This document shows positions 30,012 to 39,673 of a DNA stretch of 64,000 bases, in pieces. The notes under the pieces are model-generated. The model had not been told where the DNA came from. It did no database searches and saw nothing but the letters and a program-made list of their open reading frames with translations. The stretch is from assembly GCA_039707465.1 (NCBI GenBank), contig CM077648.1, positions 74,208,119 through 74,272,118 of the forward strand, written 5' to 3'. The stretch comes from Rhabdophis nuchalis. Lineage: Eukaryota; Chordata; Lepidosauria; Squamata; Natricidae. Numbering within the stretch: position 1 is the first letter of the stretch; each line of letters begins with the position of its first letter. The translations under genes were made by a program, and so were the position numbers.

Positions 30012-31076
30012 CTATGCTGTCCCAGGGAGGGGAGATTCGTCTGAGTGGGAACTGGGAGCATCAAGGACCCTCTGGAGAACACGTCTGCCGAAGGAGGCCT
30101 CCGAGGATGCAAATACGTCCAGCTTGTAGTGTCTGATAAACGGCACAGGCGAGGACCACGTAGCGGCCCTGCAGATCTCGTCTATGGGGGCCTGGGTGGC
30201 CCAAGCAGCCGTGGTTGCAGCGCTCCTGGTGGAGTGAGCGGTAATACGTGGAGGTACAGCTCTGGACCGGTGCTCATATGCCAGTGTAATGCAGGCACGC
30301 AGCCAGCGCCCAATCGTGGTAGACGTGACCTTGCGACCCATGGACACCGGCTGAAAGGAAACGAAGAAGGATTCTGACTTGCGGAATTCAGCCGTTCTCT
30401 TCTTGTACATCCGCACCGCCCTGCGAACGTCCAACTTGTGCCACCTCCTTTCCCTGGGGTGAGAGGGGTGCGGACAAAAGTCAGGTAGGACGAGCTCCTG
30501 GGATCTGTGAAACAAGGAGTTGACCTTGGGCACAAAGGTCGGGTCTAGTCTGAGAACCACCCTGTTAGCGTGGACCACGCACAAGTCCTCCCGTACGGAG
30601 AGGGCCGAGAGTTCCGAAATTCGCCTTGCAGATGTGATTGCAATGAGGAACACCGTCTTCAAGGTCAGGTGGCGCAGTGACACGGAGCGTAATGGTTCGA
30701 ATGGCGCCTCAGTCAGGGCCTGGAGGACGAAGGGTAAGTCCCAGGTCGGATATCTATGGACTGTTTGGGGCCGAATGTTCGAGGCCCCTTTCAGGAAACC
30801 ACGAACCCCTGGATGTCTGCTGAGCGGCAGGGACCCACCGGGCGACAGGATGGTAGCGAGAGCAGCCACCTGCCTTCTCAGAGTATTGGGGGCGAGCCCC
30901 TTGTCCAAACCCTCCTGCAAGAAGTCCATCACCTGAGGTGTGGAGGCCTCAGCCGCAGCGATGTGTCTGGCACGGCACCAGGTAGAGAAGGCGGACCATG
31001 TAGTCTCGCAAATGCGAACGGTGGCAGGACGCCTGGAAGCCTGGATCGTTCTTATCACCTTGTCCGAATAGCCCAT
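30012..31076 (-). CDS. DIRS tyrosine recombinase
   Basis: 354 residues from an ATG that lies five bases after the RT stop (GSF, TGA, GACGA, ATG). It would insert the circular element DNA into the genome. The N-terminal SAM-like domain (about 1-120) has SDKVIRTIQASRRPATVRICETTWSAF and VMDFLQEGLDKGLAPNTLRRQVAALATIL. The catalytic domain has the first arginine in ITSARRISELSAL (151-156), H281 and R284 in AHSTRSAATTAAWATQAP, and nucleophile Y317 in IRHYKLDVFASSEASFGRR. The second basic and HxxR elements are intact. This frame is open far upstream, so the true start may lie inside or before the RT region. Copy 2 lacks the ATG at this point, so the start is not certain. The gene ends 12 bases before the ICR. 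Confidence 0.9.
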   Translation of the reverse strand: MGYSDKVIRTIQASRRPATVRICETTWSAFSTWCRARHIAAAEASTPQVMDFLQEGLDKGLAPNTLRRQVAALATILSPGGSLPLSRHPGVRGFLKGASNIRPQTVHRYPTWDLPFVLQALTEAPFEPLRSVSLRHLTLKTVFLIAITSARRISELSALSVREDLCVVHANRVVLRLDPTFVPKVNSLFHRSQELVLPDFCPHPSHPRERRWHKLDVRRAVRMYKKRTAEFRKSESFFVSFQPVSMGRKVTSTTIGRWLRACITLAYEHRSRAVPPRITAHSTRSAATTAAWATQAPIDEICRAATWSSPVPFIRHYKLDVFASSEASFGRRVLQRVLDAPSSHSDESPLPGTA

Positions 31077-31081
31077 TCGTC

Positions 31082-33109
31082 TCAGAACGATCCCCTCAAG
31101 TGCCAGACGGCTAGTTGGAAGCACTGAGGGTCCGGGTGACGAATGGCCCCTTGTATCAGTGACACCTGGTTCGGAGGAATGCGCCAGGCCTTCTCTACTG
31201 ACAGACCCACTAGATCGGCGAACCAGGACCGTCTGGGCCAATGGGGAGCGACCAGGATGACTTCCGCCCCCTCCGAGATGATTTTCCGAACTACCTGAGG
31301 AAGCAGCGGGAGAGGAGGGAAGGCGTATAGCAGGCCTGTGGGCCAACGGCACCGGAGGGCGTTTGTCCCTTCTGCTTGCGGGCACCGGAAACGGGTGAAG
31401 AACCTTGGCAGGTGCGTGTTCTGCGGGCTGGCGAACAGGTCTAGGACGGGCAGGCCGAATCTCCGGGAAATCTGCTGGAAAAGATCCGGGTGCAGCTGCC
31501 ACTCTGAGGTGTTGATGGTGGTTCTGCTCAACCAGTCCGCCGTCACGTTCTCCTCGCCCGCGATGTGGTCCGCCCTCAGGGACAGGAGATGCCTCTCTGC
31601 CCACCTGCCCAGAGCCTCCGCCTCCGTCATGAGCGCCCTCGACTGTGTGCCTCCCTGGTGGTTCACGTATGCTCGGGTGGCGATGTTGTCCGTCAGGAGA
31701 AGGACATGGGACCCTTCTACGAGATTGCCGAAATGCCGCAGAGCCAGCCTGGCCGCCCGGAGCTCCAGCCAGTTGATGTTGGGGGCGAGCTCCCGTTGAG
31801 ACCATCTGCCCTGGGCCACATGGTGCTGCAGATGAGCTCCCCAGCCGTAAAGGCTGGCGTCCGTCGTGATGGTGACGCGGTCTGGCTCCTTGAAGGGCGA
31901 CCCCTCTCTTAGGGCGGGAGACCTCCACCACCTGAGGGACCGAAGCACTGGGGGTGGGACTGTCACCCGTCTCCTGGAGTTGCTGATCTTGCGTCGTTGA
32001 AAGGGAAGCAGAAACCATTGTAGCTCCCGTGCGTGCAGGCGGGCCCAGGGAACAATGGCTATGCACGAGATCAGCTTCCCCAACAGTTGGGAAAGCGTCA
32101 CAAGTGGGACCAGTCTGGAGTTCTGGACCAACCCCACCAACTTCACAATGCTGCAGATGCGCTCCTGTGAAAGAAAGACTTTGCAGGTCTTCGAGTCGAT
32201 GACGGCACCCAGATGAAGTATGGAGAGGGTGGGCTGCATGTGACTCTTCTCCCGATTCACCGAGAACCCGTGGTCCTCCAGGGAGCGGATGGTGCAGTCC
32301 AAGTCCTTCAGGGCCTGGTCCCTGGAAGGTGACATCAACAGGATATCGTCCAAGTAACAAACCAAACGCACAGGTCTGGATCGAAGATGCGCCGCCACTA
32401 CGGAGAGGACCTTCGTGAAGGTCCTTGGAGCCGATGACAAGCCGAAAGGTAGGGCCTTGTACTGGAAGTGCTGGCCGGCGAACTGAAACCTCAAGTATCT
32501 GCGATGCGCCGGGTGGATGGGAATGTGCAGATACGCCTCCTTCAGGTCTATCGAGGTCAGGAAGTCGTTCTGTCGAATGCATCCCAGGATCGTCTGGAGG
32601 GATTGCATTTTGAAGCGCTTGTATTGCAGATACCGGTTCAGCTTCTTCAAGTCCAGAATGGCCCTGACCCCCCCCGATGACTTGGGGACTAGGAAGAGGA
32701 TGGAATAAAACCCCTTGCCCTCCTGCCCCCCCGGCACCGCTTCTATGGCCGCTATCTCCAGTAGGTGACCGATCTCCGCCCTCATGAGCTGTTGCTTGTG
32801 CGGGGACCTGGGAAGGGGGCAGCGGATGAATCTCCGCGGGGGAAAGGATAGGAAGTCGAGGGTGAGGCCGTGTCGGACCACATTCCGGACCCAGGCGTCC
32901 GTCGTGGTCGCCTCCCACGTGGACGCATATTGCTGTAGGCGTCCCCCAATGGGAGGGATCCCCCAGGGGTCACTTGCTCTTCTTGAAGGGACGGTTGGCC
33001 TGACCACCCTTGAAGGGCCTACGCTGACCTTGGAACCTGGACCTGTCCCTGTAGGCCGGCCTGTCCTGGGAACGATCTTGGGCCTGGGGGTAGGTTCTGG
33101 AGGCCCCAC
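31082..33109 (-). CDS. DIRS reverse transcriptase - RNase H - methyltransferase-like protein
   Basis: A 675-residue frame. The first codon at 33109 is GTG, so the true start is unknown and it may be reached by frameshifting from gag, which it overlaps by about 140 bases. In order: FYSILFLVPKSSGGVRAILDLKKLN (about 135-160), TSIDLKEAYLHIPIHP (first catalytic aspartate, about 187), YKALPFGLSSAPRTFTKVL, and VCYLDDILL (catalytic YLDD, about 251). RNase H (about 400-510) has ITTDASLYGWG, ELRAARLAL, LTDNIATRAYVNHQGG and AGEENVTADWLSR. The C-terminal VLDLFASPQNTHLPRFF, YAFPPLPLLPQVVRKI and ILVAPHWPRRSWFADL form the region described as a Dam-like methyltransferase in DIRS elements. Every motif I looked for is present. 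It would copy DIRS RNA into DNA. Confidence 0.93.
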   Translation of the reverse strand: MGPPEPTPRPKIVPRTGRPTGTGPGSKVSVGPSRVVRPTVPSRRASDPWGIPPIGGRLQQYASTWEATTTDAWVRNVVRHGLTLDFLSFPPRRFIRCPLPRSPHKQQLMRAEIGHLLEIAAIEAVPGGQEGKGFYSILFLVPKSSGGVRAILDLKKLNRYLQYKRFKMQSLQTILGCIRQNDFLTSIDLKEAYLHIPIHPAHRRYLRFQFAGQHFQYKALPFGLSSAPRTFTKVLSVVAAHLRSRPVRLVCYLDDILLMSPSRDQALKDLDCTIRSLEDHGFSVNREKSHMQPTLSILHLGAVIDSKTCKVFLSQERICSIVKLVGLVQNSRLVPLVTLSQLLGKLISCIAIVPWARLHARELQWFLLPFQRRKISNSRRRVTVPPPVLRSLRWWRSPALREGSPFKEPDRVTITTDASLYGWGAHLQHHVAQGRWSQRELAPNINWLELRAARLALRHFGNLVEGSHVLLLTDNIATRAYVNHQGGTQSRALMTEAEALGRWAERHLLSLRADHIAGEENVTADWLSRTTINTSEWQLHPDLFQQISRRFGLPVLDLFASPQNTHLPRFFTRFRCPQAEGTNALRCRWPTGLLYAFPPLPLLPQVVRKIISEGAEVILVAPHWPRRSWFADLVGLSVEKAWRIPPNQVSLIQGAIRHPDPQCFQLAVWHLRGSF

Positions 33110-34727
33110 CCGAGGTAGAGGGAGCCTCCGTAGACCGAAAGGGCTGTCTACGGTAGGAAGACTGATTCTTCCGGTCCTGCTTCTTGGTGACAGCCGGCAG
33201 AATCTTCCGCTTATCCTTGGACTCGATTAGGAAGGAGTCCAAGGCCTCGCCGAAGAGCTTGCCACCCTTGAAGGGGGCCGACGCCAACTTCCACTTAGCC
33301 TTCATGTCCGCCTGCCAATGGCGGAGCCACAGCAGACGGCGTGAGGTGACATTGGATGCTAGAGCCCTAGATGAAAACTTTGTGGAATTGAGCGAGGCGT
33401 CGCAAGAATATTCCACCGCAGCGATGATCTTATTGACCCTTTGTCTCGATCTAACCTGTCTCTCAGGCAAGGAGGCCAATAGCTTCCTGAGCCAGAATAG
33501 GGCTGCCCTACTAAAGTACGACGCAGAGGACGAGGCCTTCATGGCCCAGGCAGTGGCCTGGTGTGTCTTGTGGCAAGACTTCTCCATCCGCCTGTCCTCC
33601 GCCTTAAGCCCCTCCACCAGCTCGGCCGGGAGTGAGGATGTGGAGGTCAAAGACACAATGGGGTCATCAACCTGCGGGAGAGCCAGAATGGTCTCCATAG
33701 CATCCTCAACAGCGTACAGCTTTTTATCCACGCCGCTGGGGTGTGCCATGGTAGCGGGCTGAACCCACTGGCGCTGAATAATGTCGAGGAACAACTGAGG
33801 AGCCGGCACCAATTCTTGGGGAGGGGTAGGTTCCCTAAAGAGACCCGCCCCAGGGTGTCCAGGACCGATGACGATGGCATTGTCCTGATCAGAGGCCTTC
33901 TTATCAGATTGAGCCGGTAGACCCATCTGCACGGCCGACTCCCTAGCCTTGGTCAAGATAGCCTTGAACATGATGGGGTTAAATAGCCCCTTGGAAGCGG
34001 GAGCCTCCGGAGTGGAGCTCTCATCCCCTGAAAGGTCGGGAGCCCCCTGGGTAACCACCTCCTCATCATCCTCCCCCTCGGATGCCTCGCTGACTGCAGA
34101 AGAGGCAGAAGGGGAAACGCCACCCCCCTGGGCAGGAACCACCTTCCTAGGTGCCCTGGGCTTGGGGGTAGAAAGGAGGGGCAAGGAAGCCACTAATTGC
34201 TTCATGCAATCCGTGATGCCCTGCGAAATGGCCTTGGACACAACCTCCTGCATGGCCGCGGGCAAGGCAGCCTCAGCGGGTGCAGAAATGGGAGTGGCCG
34301 GAACCTCCTCTTCCTCATCCACTGACTCCTCCCCCTCCCCCACCATGGAGGACTCCTCCTCCTCTGGTTCCTCCTCCTCTAGCTCCACTTCCATTGAGGG
34401 GACTGGAGAGGCAAGGGAAACCCTTGAGTGATTGGGGGAAAACCCAAAATCCCCATCACCAGAGGGAATGGATTGGGTCTCCCTACGAAGCTGCGGGGCA
34501 GGGGGGGTCTTATCTGTCACAGCCTTGTCCCGGGCAGAGAGAGCCTTCTGGAATTGCTGCTCTAGAATCCTCAGCCGTCTATCCGCCAGTCTCTCATCAG
34601 CCTTGGTGGCCTTGGCTGCAGGCCTCTTCCCCTTGTCAGGACAGGGTGCAGAATCGCCCTTGGCAGCAGGGTTGGTCTTGCTACGCTTGGAGGCAGGTTC
34701 TCCTGTTTGCTCACTGGGATCAGCCAT
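32970..34727 (-). CDS. DIRS gag-like protein
   Basis: 585 residues from an ATG in MADPSEQTGEPASKRSK. The N-terminal third is charged with a Lys/Arg-rich patch (SKRSKTNPAAKG, KGKRPAAKATKADERLADRRLRILEQQFQKAL, possibly a short coiled coil). An acidic Glu/Ser run follows (EEEEPEEEESSMVGEGEESVDEEEEVPAT). The middle has AAMQEVVSKAISQGITDCMKQLVASLP and LFNPIMFKAILTKARESAVQMGLPAQSD. The conserved region PQLFLDIIQRQWVQPATMAHPSGVDKKLYAVEDAMETILALPQVDDPIVSLTS precedes YFSRAALFWLRKLLASLP and WLRHWQADMKAKWKLASAPFKGGKLFG. The C-terminus is basic (RRPFKGGQANRPFKKSK), as in nucleic-acid-binding gag tails. There is no zinc knuckle. It ends in TGA followed by C, and the same frame stays open beyond it. Confidence 0.88.
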   Translation of the reverse strand: MADPSEQTGEPASKRSKTNPAAKGDSAPCPDKGKRPAAKATKADERLADRRLRILEQQFQKALSARDKAVTDKTPPAPQLRRETQSIPSGDGDFGFSPNHSRVSLASPVPSMEVELEEEEPEEEESSMVGEGEESVDEEEEVPATPISAPAEAALPAAMQEVVSKAISQGITDCMKQLVASLPLLSTPKPRAPRKVVPAQGGGVSPSASSAVSEASEGEDDEEVVTQGAPDLSGDESSTPEAPASKGLFNPIMFKAILTKARESAVQMGLPAQSDKKASDQDNAIVIGPGHPGAGLFREPTPPQELVPAPQLFLDIIQRQWVQPATMAHPSGVDKKLYAVEDAMETILALPQVDDPIVSLTSTSSLPAELVEGLKAEDRRMEKSCHKTHQATAWAMKASSSASYFSRAALFWLRKLLASLPERQVRSRQRVNKIIAAVEYSCDASLNSTKFSSRALASNVTSRRLLWLRHWQADMKAKWKLASAPFKGGKLFGEALDSFLIESKDKRKILPAVTKKQDRKNQSSYRRQPFRSTEAPSTSGGASRTYPQAQDRSQDRPAYRDRSRFQGQRRPFKGGQANRPFKKSK

Positions 34728-35474
34728 GGAGTGGCTGAAAGAACAAGAACAAACAATTAAATCCAGTCAAGGCACCCCAATCCCACCAGGGAAGAAACAA
34801 TATACACTTTAAAACAAGAAGAAACTGGAACCTGGTTTTGGCGCCAAAATCAGACCCAAAAGTCTCAGGCGTTGCAGATCAGCGCTGGAGTAGACCAGGG
34901 AATGGCAACAGAATCTGCCAATCTCCCTGCAGCCGCTGGGAAGGATCTCTTCTGCTGCCCCAGGGGATCCTGTCCGGGACTCCCAGAACTAGAACCACCC
35001 CAGGAACGAAGCAGCGGCGATCTGCGAAGAGGAGTCGGGCTGCGGCAGAAAAATGGCGGCAAGTTTAAAACGCGCGCCTTTTTTCCTTTGCGAACGGCCG
35101 CCTAAGCTCAAACCGGCACTGGGGAAACAACGGGCTGAAAAGCCTCAGTAGAAGCTTCCCTAGGGAGGAAAACCCCCGATAGTCAAGTTGGGGGGTCCTA
35201 TCTAACTACCTAGCCCCCTTAGAAGCTTACCAGCAGCCGCTGGCAAGCCCTCCCAGTGCCAAGCCGCTCCGCAGAAAAAGCGGGAAACGGCCGCGGTTTG
35301 AACAGCCCGCTCCGCGCAACGAAGACAACGAAGACAGGAACGAAAACAAAAAATCACCTATCTAACACAACTACACACAAAAATAACAACAAAGGCTACA
35401 CTAACTCACTGCTGGGGAGGTCAGATTGCTGGCAAAGGACTGCAGACTCCCCAGACGCGTCCGATAAGGGCGAC
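34728..35474 (-). other. DIRS copy 3 5' untranslated region
   Basis: About 750 bases between the gag start and the inner edge of the right-hand ITR. It is GC-rich with several CGCG clusters (AACGCGCGCC, CCGCGGTTTG near 35070 and 35300). Copy 2 has an equivalent leader (11700-12278). It is the likely place for the element promoter, but I see no clear TATA box. Confidence 0.5.
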
Positions 35475-35895
35475 TGAGTTTTTAGAACTGGCCCTATGCA
35501 GAGGCAAGAGGCGTGGCTACACATCAAAGTGAAACTCAGTCCAATGGGCAGCAAGCTGAGGATAACCCGCGTTTGGACACTCCAAGCAGCATCTAGGAGA
35601 ATGGAAATGAACATTCTGATCTTGCAATACTATTTTTTCTTTTCTAATTGGAAATATAGAAATGGATATTTTCTCTAGGTCAGTGGTGTTCAAACTCATT
35701 AGTCAACAGAACCAAATATCAACAATACCACGATTGAAATTTCTTTTGAGAGCCAGAAGGTGTGGCCTGTTTTGTGGGAGTGGCTCAGCAGTCATGTGAC
35801 TGGGTGGGCGTGGCCAACTTGGAAAATGTGAAACTCACTTAACAATGATCTTGGTTAGCAACCAAACTTTTAGGCTCAATTGTGGTCATAAGTCA

Positions 35896-35897
35896 TT

Positions 35898-35968
<71 letters not shown>

Positions 35969-35975
35969 CTTTCTT

Positions 35976-36006
<31 letters not shown>

Positions 36007-36364
36007 TTCTCTCTCTCTTTTTCCATTTCTCTCTCTCTCTTTCTCTCTTTCTCTTTCTTTCTGTCTCTCTCTCTCTTTCTCCATTTCTCTCTCTCTCTCT
36101 CTTCTCTCTCTCCCTTTCTCTTTTTCTTTCTTTCTCTCTCTCTCTCTTTTTCTCTTTCTTTCTGTCTCTCTCTCTCTTTCTCCATTTCTCTCTCTCTCTC
36201 TCTTCTCTCTCTCCCTTTCTCTTTTTCTTTCTTTCTCTCTCTCTCTCTTTTTCTCTTTCTTTCTGTTTCTGTTTCTCTTTTTCTCTTTCTTTCTCTCTCT
36301 CTCTCTTTCTCTTTTTCTCTTCCTTTCTGTCTCTCTCTCTCTCTTTCACTCTCTCTCTTTCTCC

Positions 36365-36444
<80 letters not shown>

Positions 36445-36575
36445 GTCTCTGTCTATCTTTCCCTCCCTCCCTCTGTCTCTCCCTGTCTCTGTGTGTGTGT
36501 CTGTCACTCTCTGATTCCCCCCTCCCTCCCTGTCTCTCTCTGTGTCTGTGCCTCTGTCTGTCTGTCTGTCTGTCC
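35896..36575 (+). repeat. Polypyrimidine microsatellite tract (TTTC/CTCT)n
   Basis: About 680 bases of almost pure pyrimidine on the + strand. It has TTTC runs at both ends (35896-35967 and 36367-36443) with CTCTCT-rich sequence and partial larger-unit duplication between (CTCTTCTCTCTCTCCCTTTC at about 36098 and 36202). Purines are rare. Long frames here are repeat artefacts. Confidence 0.97.
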
Positions 36576-36587
36576 CCCACCCCCCGC

Positions 36588-37320
36588 GGAGCCTCCTCAA
36601 CCAAGCCCGCCGCGCAAACTCACTTGCTCGCCTTAGCCTGGCACACTCGTTCGCTGGAGAGGCTCCGCGGACGGGGAGCCGGAAGTAGCCCGGCTCGCCC
36701 GCCCGCTCGCCCGCTCCGTGTGGGATGGGGAAGGCCTTCTCACCCCTGGAAGTAGCCTGAGCGAACGGGCGGGCGGGCGAGCCTCACCCCTGGAAGTAGC
36801 CTGATTGAACTTCCATTCGCACCCCCGGCTCCCTTCGTGCCCTTTCGCTGGCACTGACCCCGCCCGCGGTCCCTCGCTCTCCGACCCGCCCGCGCTGAAG
36901 GGAACAGTGGTTGAGATGACGCGGAGTCCAGCGGCGCTCGGGCCACCAGTTGAGACGGGGCAGCCCCGGAACCTCCACCGCCGCCACCCGCCGCAGCCGC
37001 CGCCATTCCCGCGGAGAGCGAGGTGAACAGCAGACAGCCATTCTCTTCCGCTTCCGGGTGATTTAACCCCGGAAGTCCTCCTTGTCGAGGAAAGCCACTC
37101 ATTCTCCCGCCCGCTGCCCATTCATCCACTTCCAGGGCCGGCTGGGGAGGTTCCACGGGGGGAGGGAGGGAATTGGCGGCCGGTAGGGAGGGTTTCTCCG
37201 GTGGGTCCCAGGAGTCCCACCGTCAGCGAGGGTGGAGGAAGAGCCGCATGCGGAGTCCCACCGTCAGCGAGGGGCCAAAGAGCCGCATGCGGCTCGCGAG
37301 CCGCGGTTTGCCGACCACTG
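36588..37320. promoter_or_regulatory. CpG-rich block inside hAT with ETS-like motifs
   Basis: Very GC- and CpG-rich. CCGGAAGT-like motifs occur at 36679, 37040 (inverse, ACTTCCGG-like CTTCCGGG) and 37069, with weaker CTGGAAGTAGCC at 36746 and 36787. A near-duplicate AGTCCCACCGTCAGCGAGGG occurs at 37211 and 37254. It looks like a captured CpG island. Promoter activity is inference only. Confidence 0.45.
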
Positions 37321-37328
37321 CTCTAGGT

Positions 37329-38905
37329 TAATCATGAGCACACTTTACTCTATTTAACCTGGATGCTTATCTATAACTTTGGAGAGAGTAATGATGTATA
37401 AACAATTTCCCCTCCAAAGCAGTCCAGACTTGACAGCATTTTCCAGCAATACCCTGGCTGCTTGAAATAGTTGTATCACATACTTTATGTAGTACCTTGA
37501 AAGAAGCATTGGCTTGGTTGGCAAGTCCACTAGAGAAGCTACTTCCAAAGTGGTTACTTGTTTTTACTGGACCTTTAATTATTGCCTAAATGACTTAGTT
37601 AATATGGAGAAATATGGAGAAAAAATATCTTGCGTCTGGTCTCTCTATTGAATGTGTCATCTTGTCAGGCTGTCTTATGGTCTGCTTGCTATTTGATAAA
37701 TCTATTTTTGTAATTGTAGATTACCTGGTTTACCTGGTAATTTACCAACACTTGAGCTGAAGATTCTTCTAGCCGTAGCCATCCGATGTTTAATGCAGTA
37801 GCATTATAGGCCTGAAAGCTGGGGAAGGGAATTATGATCCTATTGGCTCTTTCAATCAGTCTGGGTTTCTAATCTGTACAAATATCAATCTAGAATATAT
37901 GTAATTTGGTTGCATGCATTTACTACATTATTTGGGCAACACTAAAGAGCAATGCCTGGCAATTACACATATTTCCACTATAGCAAAGATTATAACGAAA
38001 ACAACAAAAATTGAAATAATTAAATAAAACTAGTACTGTATTACTATTGTTGCATGGTTGTGGCAATCTTTTGTCCAAAGAGATTGGACAAATTAATCTA
38101 GACAGTTTCAGTCTAGATTAATTAGTTTTCAAATGCAGATCAATGTATATAGCATATCGCCTAATCCATCCTCATAGTGGTGAGGATGTGAGTCACAATT
38201 GCCACAAAATACAAACATTTATTGGACCACAAAATTATTGATTGATAAAATCTCACATTGAGATAGATATAGGATTTTGGGGTAAATATATTTGAGCTTT
38301 TCTGGTTAATATCTGGGGACTGTAATTGAAACGTTGATAACATGTTATGGGCATTATCAAAAAAATTGCTGTGATGCGATGAAAATCACATGGTGCTCTT
38401 TTATTAGAAAATTAAATTATAATAATATGCCCCATCATTTCCTTGATTCTTGTTGGATGCTTTTTAAATTCATTTTGGGGGAGCAGTAGGAAATTAGAGT
38501 TCAAGTATCGTACAGGGCCACAGGCCTGTCATTGCTGAATTTTTAAAAATGCCTCAAGTGTATTGGGGATCCAGTCCTATTCTTGAAAATAAAAAAAAGT
38601 ATTCTTTGTGTTTGTGCTTTGCAGCACAGTTGTTTCCTATTTACTTGTAAAATAAAAGAATATAAGTCAAATCAAGTAATTGCAGAGATGGAGATGTCCT
38701 TGGCATGGTAGCATCTTGTGGGTTTCAGGTTCCAGCTGACAGGTCCATTTGCCTCTCTCTCTTCCCATAGTTTCTAAGGAATCAGTACCAATTCCAGGAT
38801 GGTAATTATCTAGTACAGTTCAGGATTTCATTGCCACCATGACTAATATTTTTTCATTGAACTGGTAGGTATTGGTGTATTGATATGGTTGGATAATTTC
38901 TACTG
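37329..38905. other. AT-rich DNA, nothing recognised
   Basis: About 1.6 kb without a recognised gene or repeat. Short frames at 37354-37548 and 38161-38343 show no family features. Confidence 0.45.
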
Positions 38906-39673
38906 ATACTTACCGTGTTTCCCCAAAAATACAACAGGGTCTTACATTTTTTTGACCCATGAAATATGGTCTTGGGCGTATTAGAGGGAGAGAGCTTACA
39001 ATTTACAATTGGGGTGGGGTGGACAGTGTTGGGCTGCAAGGCATGCCTTTTACTGCTGGTTAAAAAAAAACCTTGTGAGTTGCTGTTGTGTCCAGGGAAG
39101 CCGCTGGTTAAAAAAAAAATACCCCTCGTGAGTTCAAGAAGTTTGATAGAACTATTCCGGTTGAATTGCGGGCGTCGCCGGCAGGCTTTTTCGAGCCTGC
39201 CACCCCAGCCGCCCGTAGAGGCGTTTTTAAAACATCAAAAACGCCTCGGAAAACTCCAAGCTCCTAAGGATCTTGTGAGAGAGCCAGCGCCGTCGGGTAG
39301 AGTCCCTTGCGGAGTACCCCGGATGGTTTCTTTTGCCTCTGGGATGCGAGCAAGGAGGGGCTCCCCTTCTAAGCAGCTGTTTGCTCCGAGCGTCTGGGAA
39401 CCTCCGCTTTTAGCGGAACAAGATGCACGCACTCAACCTTCAATCCACATTCCAAACAACCCAAGGAAAATACCCTGCTTAAGTCGCAAGTATTCAAAGC
39501 CTGTGAAATTTCTAAACAATAGCAGTGTTGAATAGTATGGATTTAGAACAAAGGATTTAAAACAAAGGGTTTAAAATGGCGTTAATCTCCAGTGGAAAGG
39601 AAACGAAAGTTAACCGGTTTGTGTATTCCAGTTTGTTATAAAGTATCCTACCCTGGCGGAAAGGGAAAGAAGC

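Larger units (their letters stand above)
29660..35601 (-). mobile_element. DIRS retrotransposon copy 3, apparently intact
   Basis: A 5.9-kb DIRS1-like element on the minus strand. The outer ITRs are 29690-29815 and 35475-35601, sharing AGTTTTTAGAACTGGCCC, AGGCAAGAGGCGTGGC and GTGAAACTCAGTCCAATGGG in inverted order. An ICR at about 29905-29998 reproduces both ends. The gag, RT-RNase H and recombinase frames are all uninterrupted with catalytic residues present. Both edges share GAATG, and no target duplication flanks them. The 5' region (34728-35474) is GC-rich and could hold the promoter. It lies antisense to CNOT2. Confidence 0.95.
35681..37320. mobile_element. hAT element carrying a polypyrimidine tract and CpG-rich block
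   Basis: Termini are CAGTGGTGTTCAAACTCATT and CGCGGTTTGCCGACCACTG. A perfect 8-base duplication CTCTAGGT lies at 35673-35680 and 37321-37328. Past the left end is GAACCAAATATCAACAATACC, shared with the copy at 60991. Next come a MITE-like phrase (TTAGGCTCAATTGTGGTCATAAGTCA), the pyrimidine tract and the GC-rich right third. No transposase is seen, so it is non-autonomous. Confidence 0.92.

Noticed and set aside
30045..30377. Plus-strand frames across DIRS copy 3
   Set aside because: Antisense shadows of the recombinase and RT frames, lacking any domain.
36482..36600. Possible CRISPR-like or tandem regular array in the CTGT-rich end of the tract
   Set aside because: Simple-sequence variation only, with no conserved repeat-spacer pattern, and the genome is clearly eukaryotic.
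35845..36636. Several long open frames rich in Ser/Phe/Leu or Glu/Lys/Arg
   Set aside because: They are six-frame artefacts of the polypyrimidine microsatellite, with no domain and no start context.
36633..37121. 162-residue minus-strand frame in the CpG-rich block
   Set aside because: Open because of high GC. No recognisable domain, and it spans duplicated MITE-like phrases.
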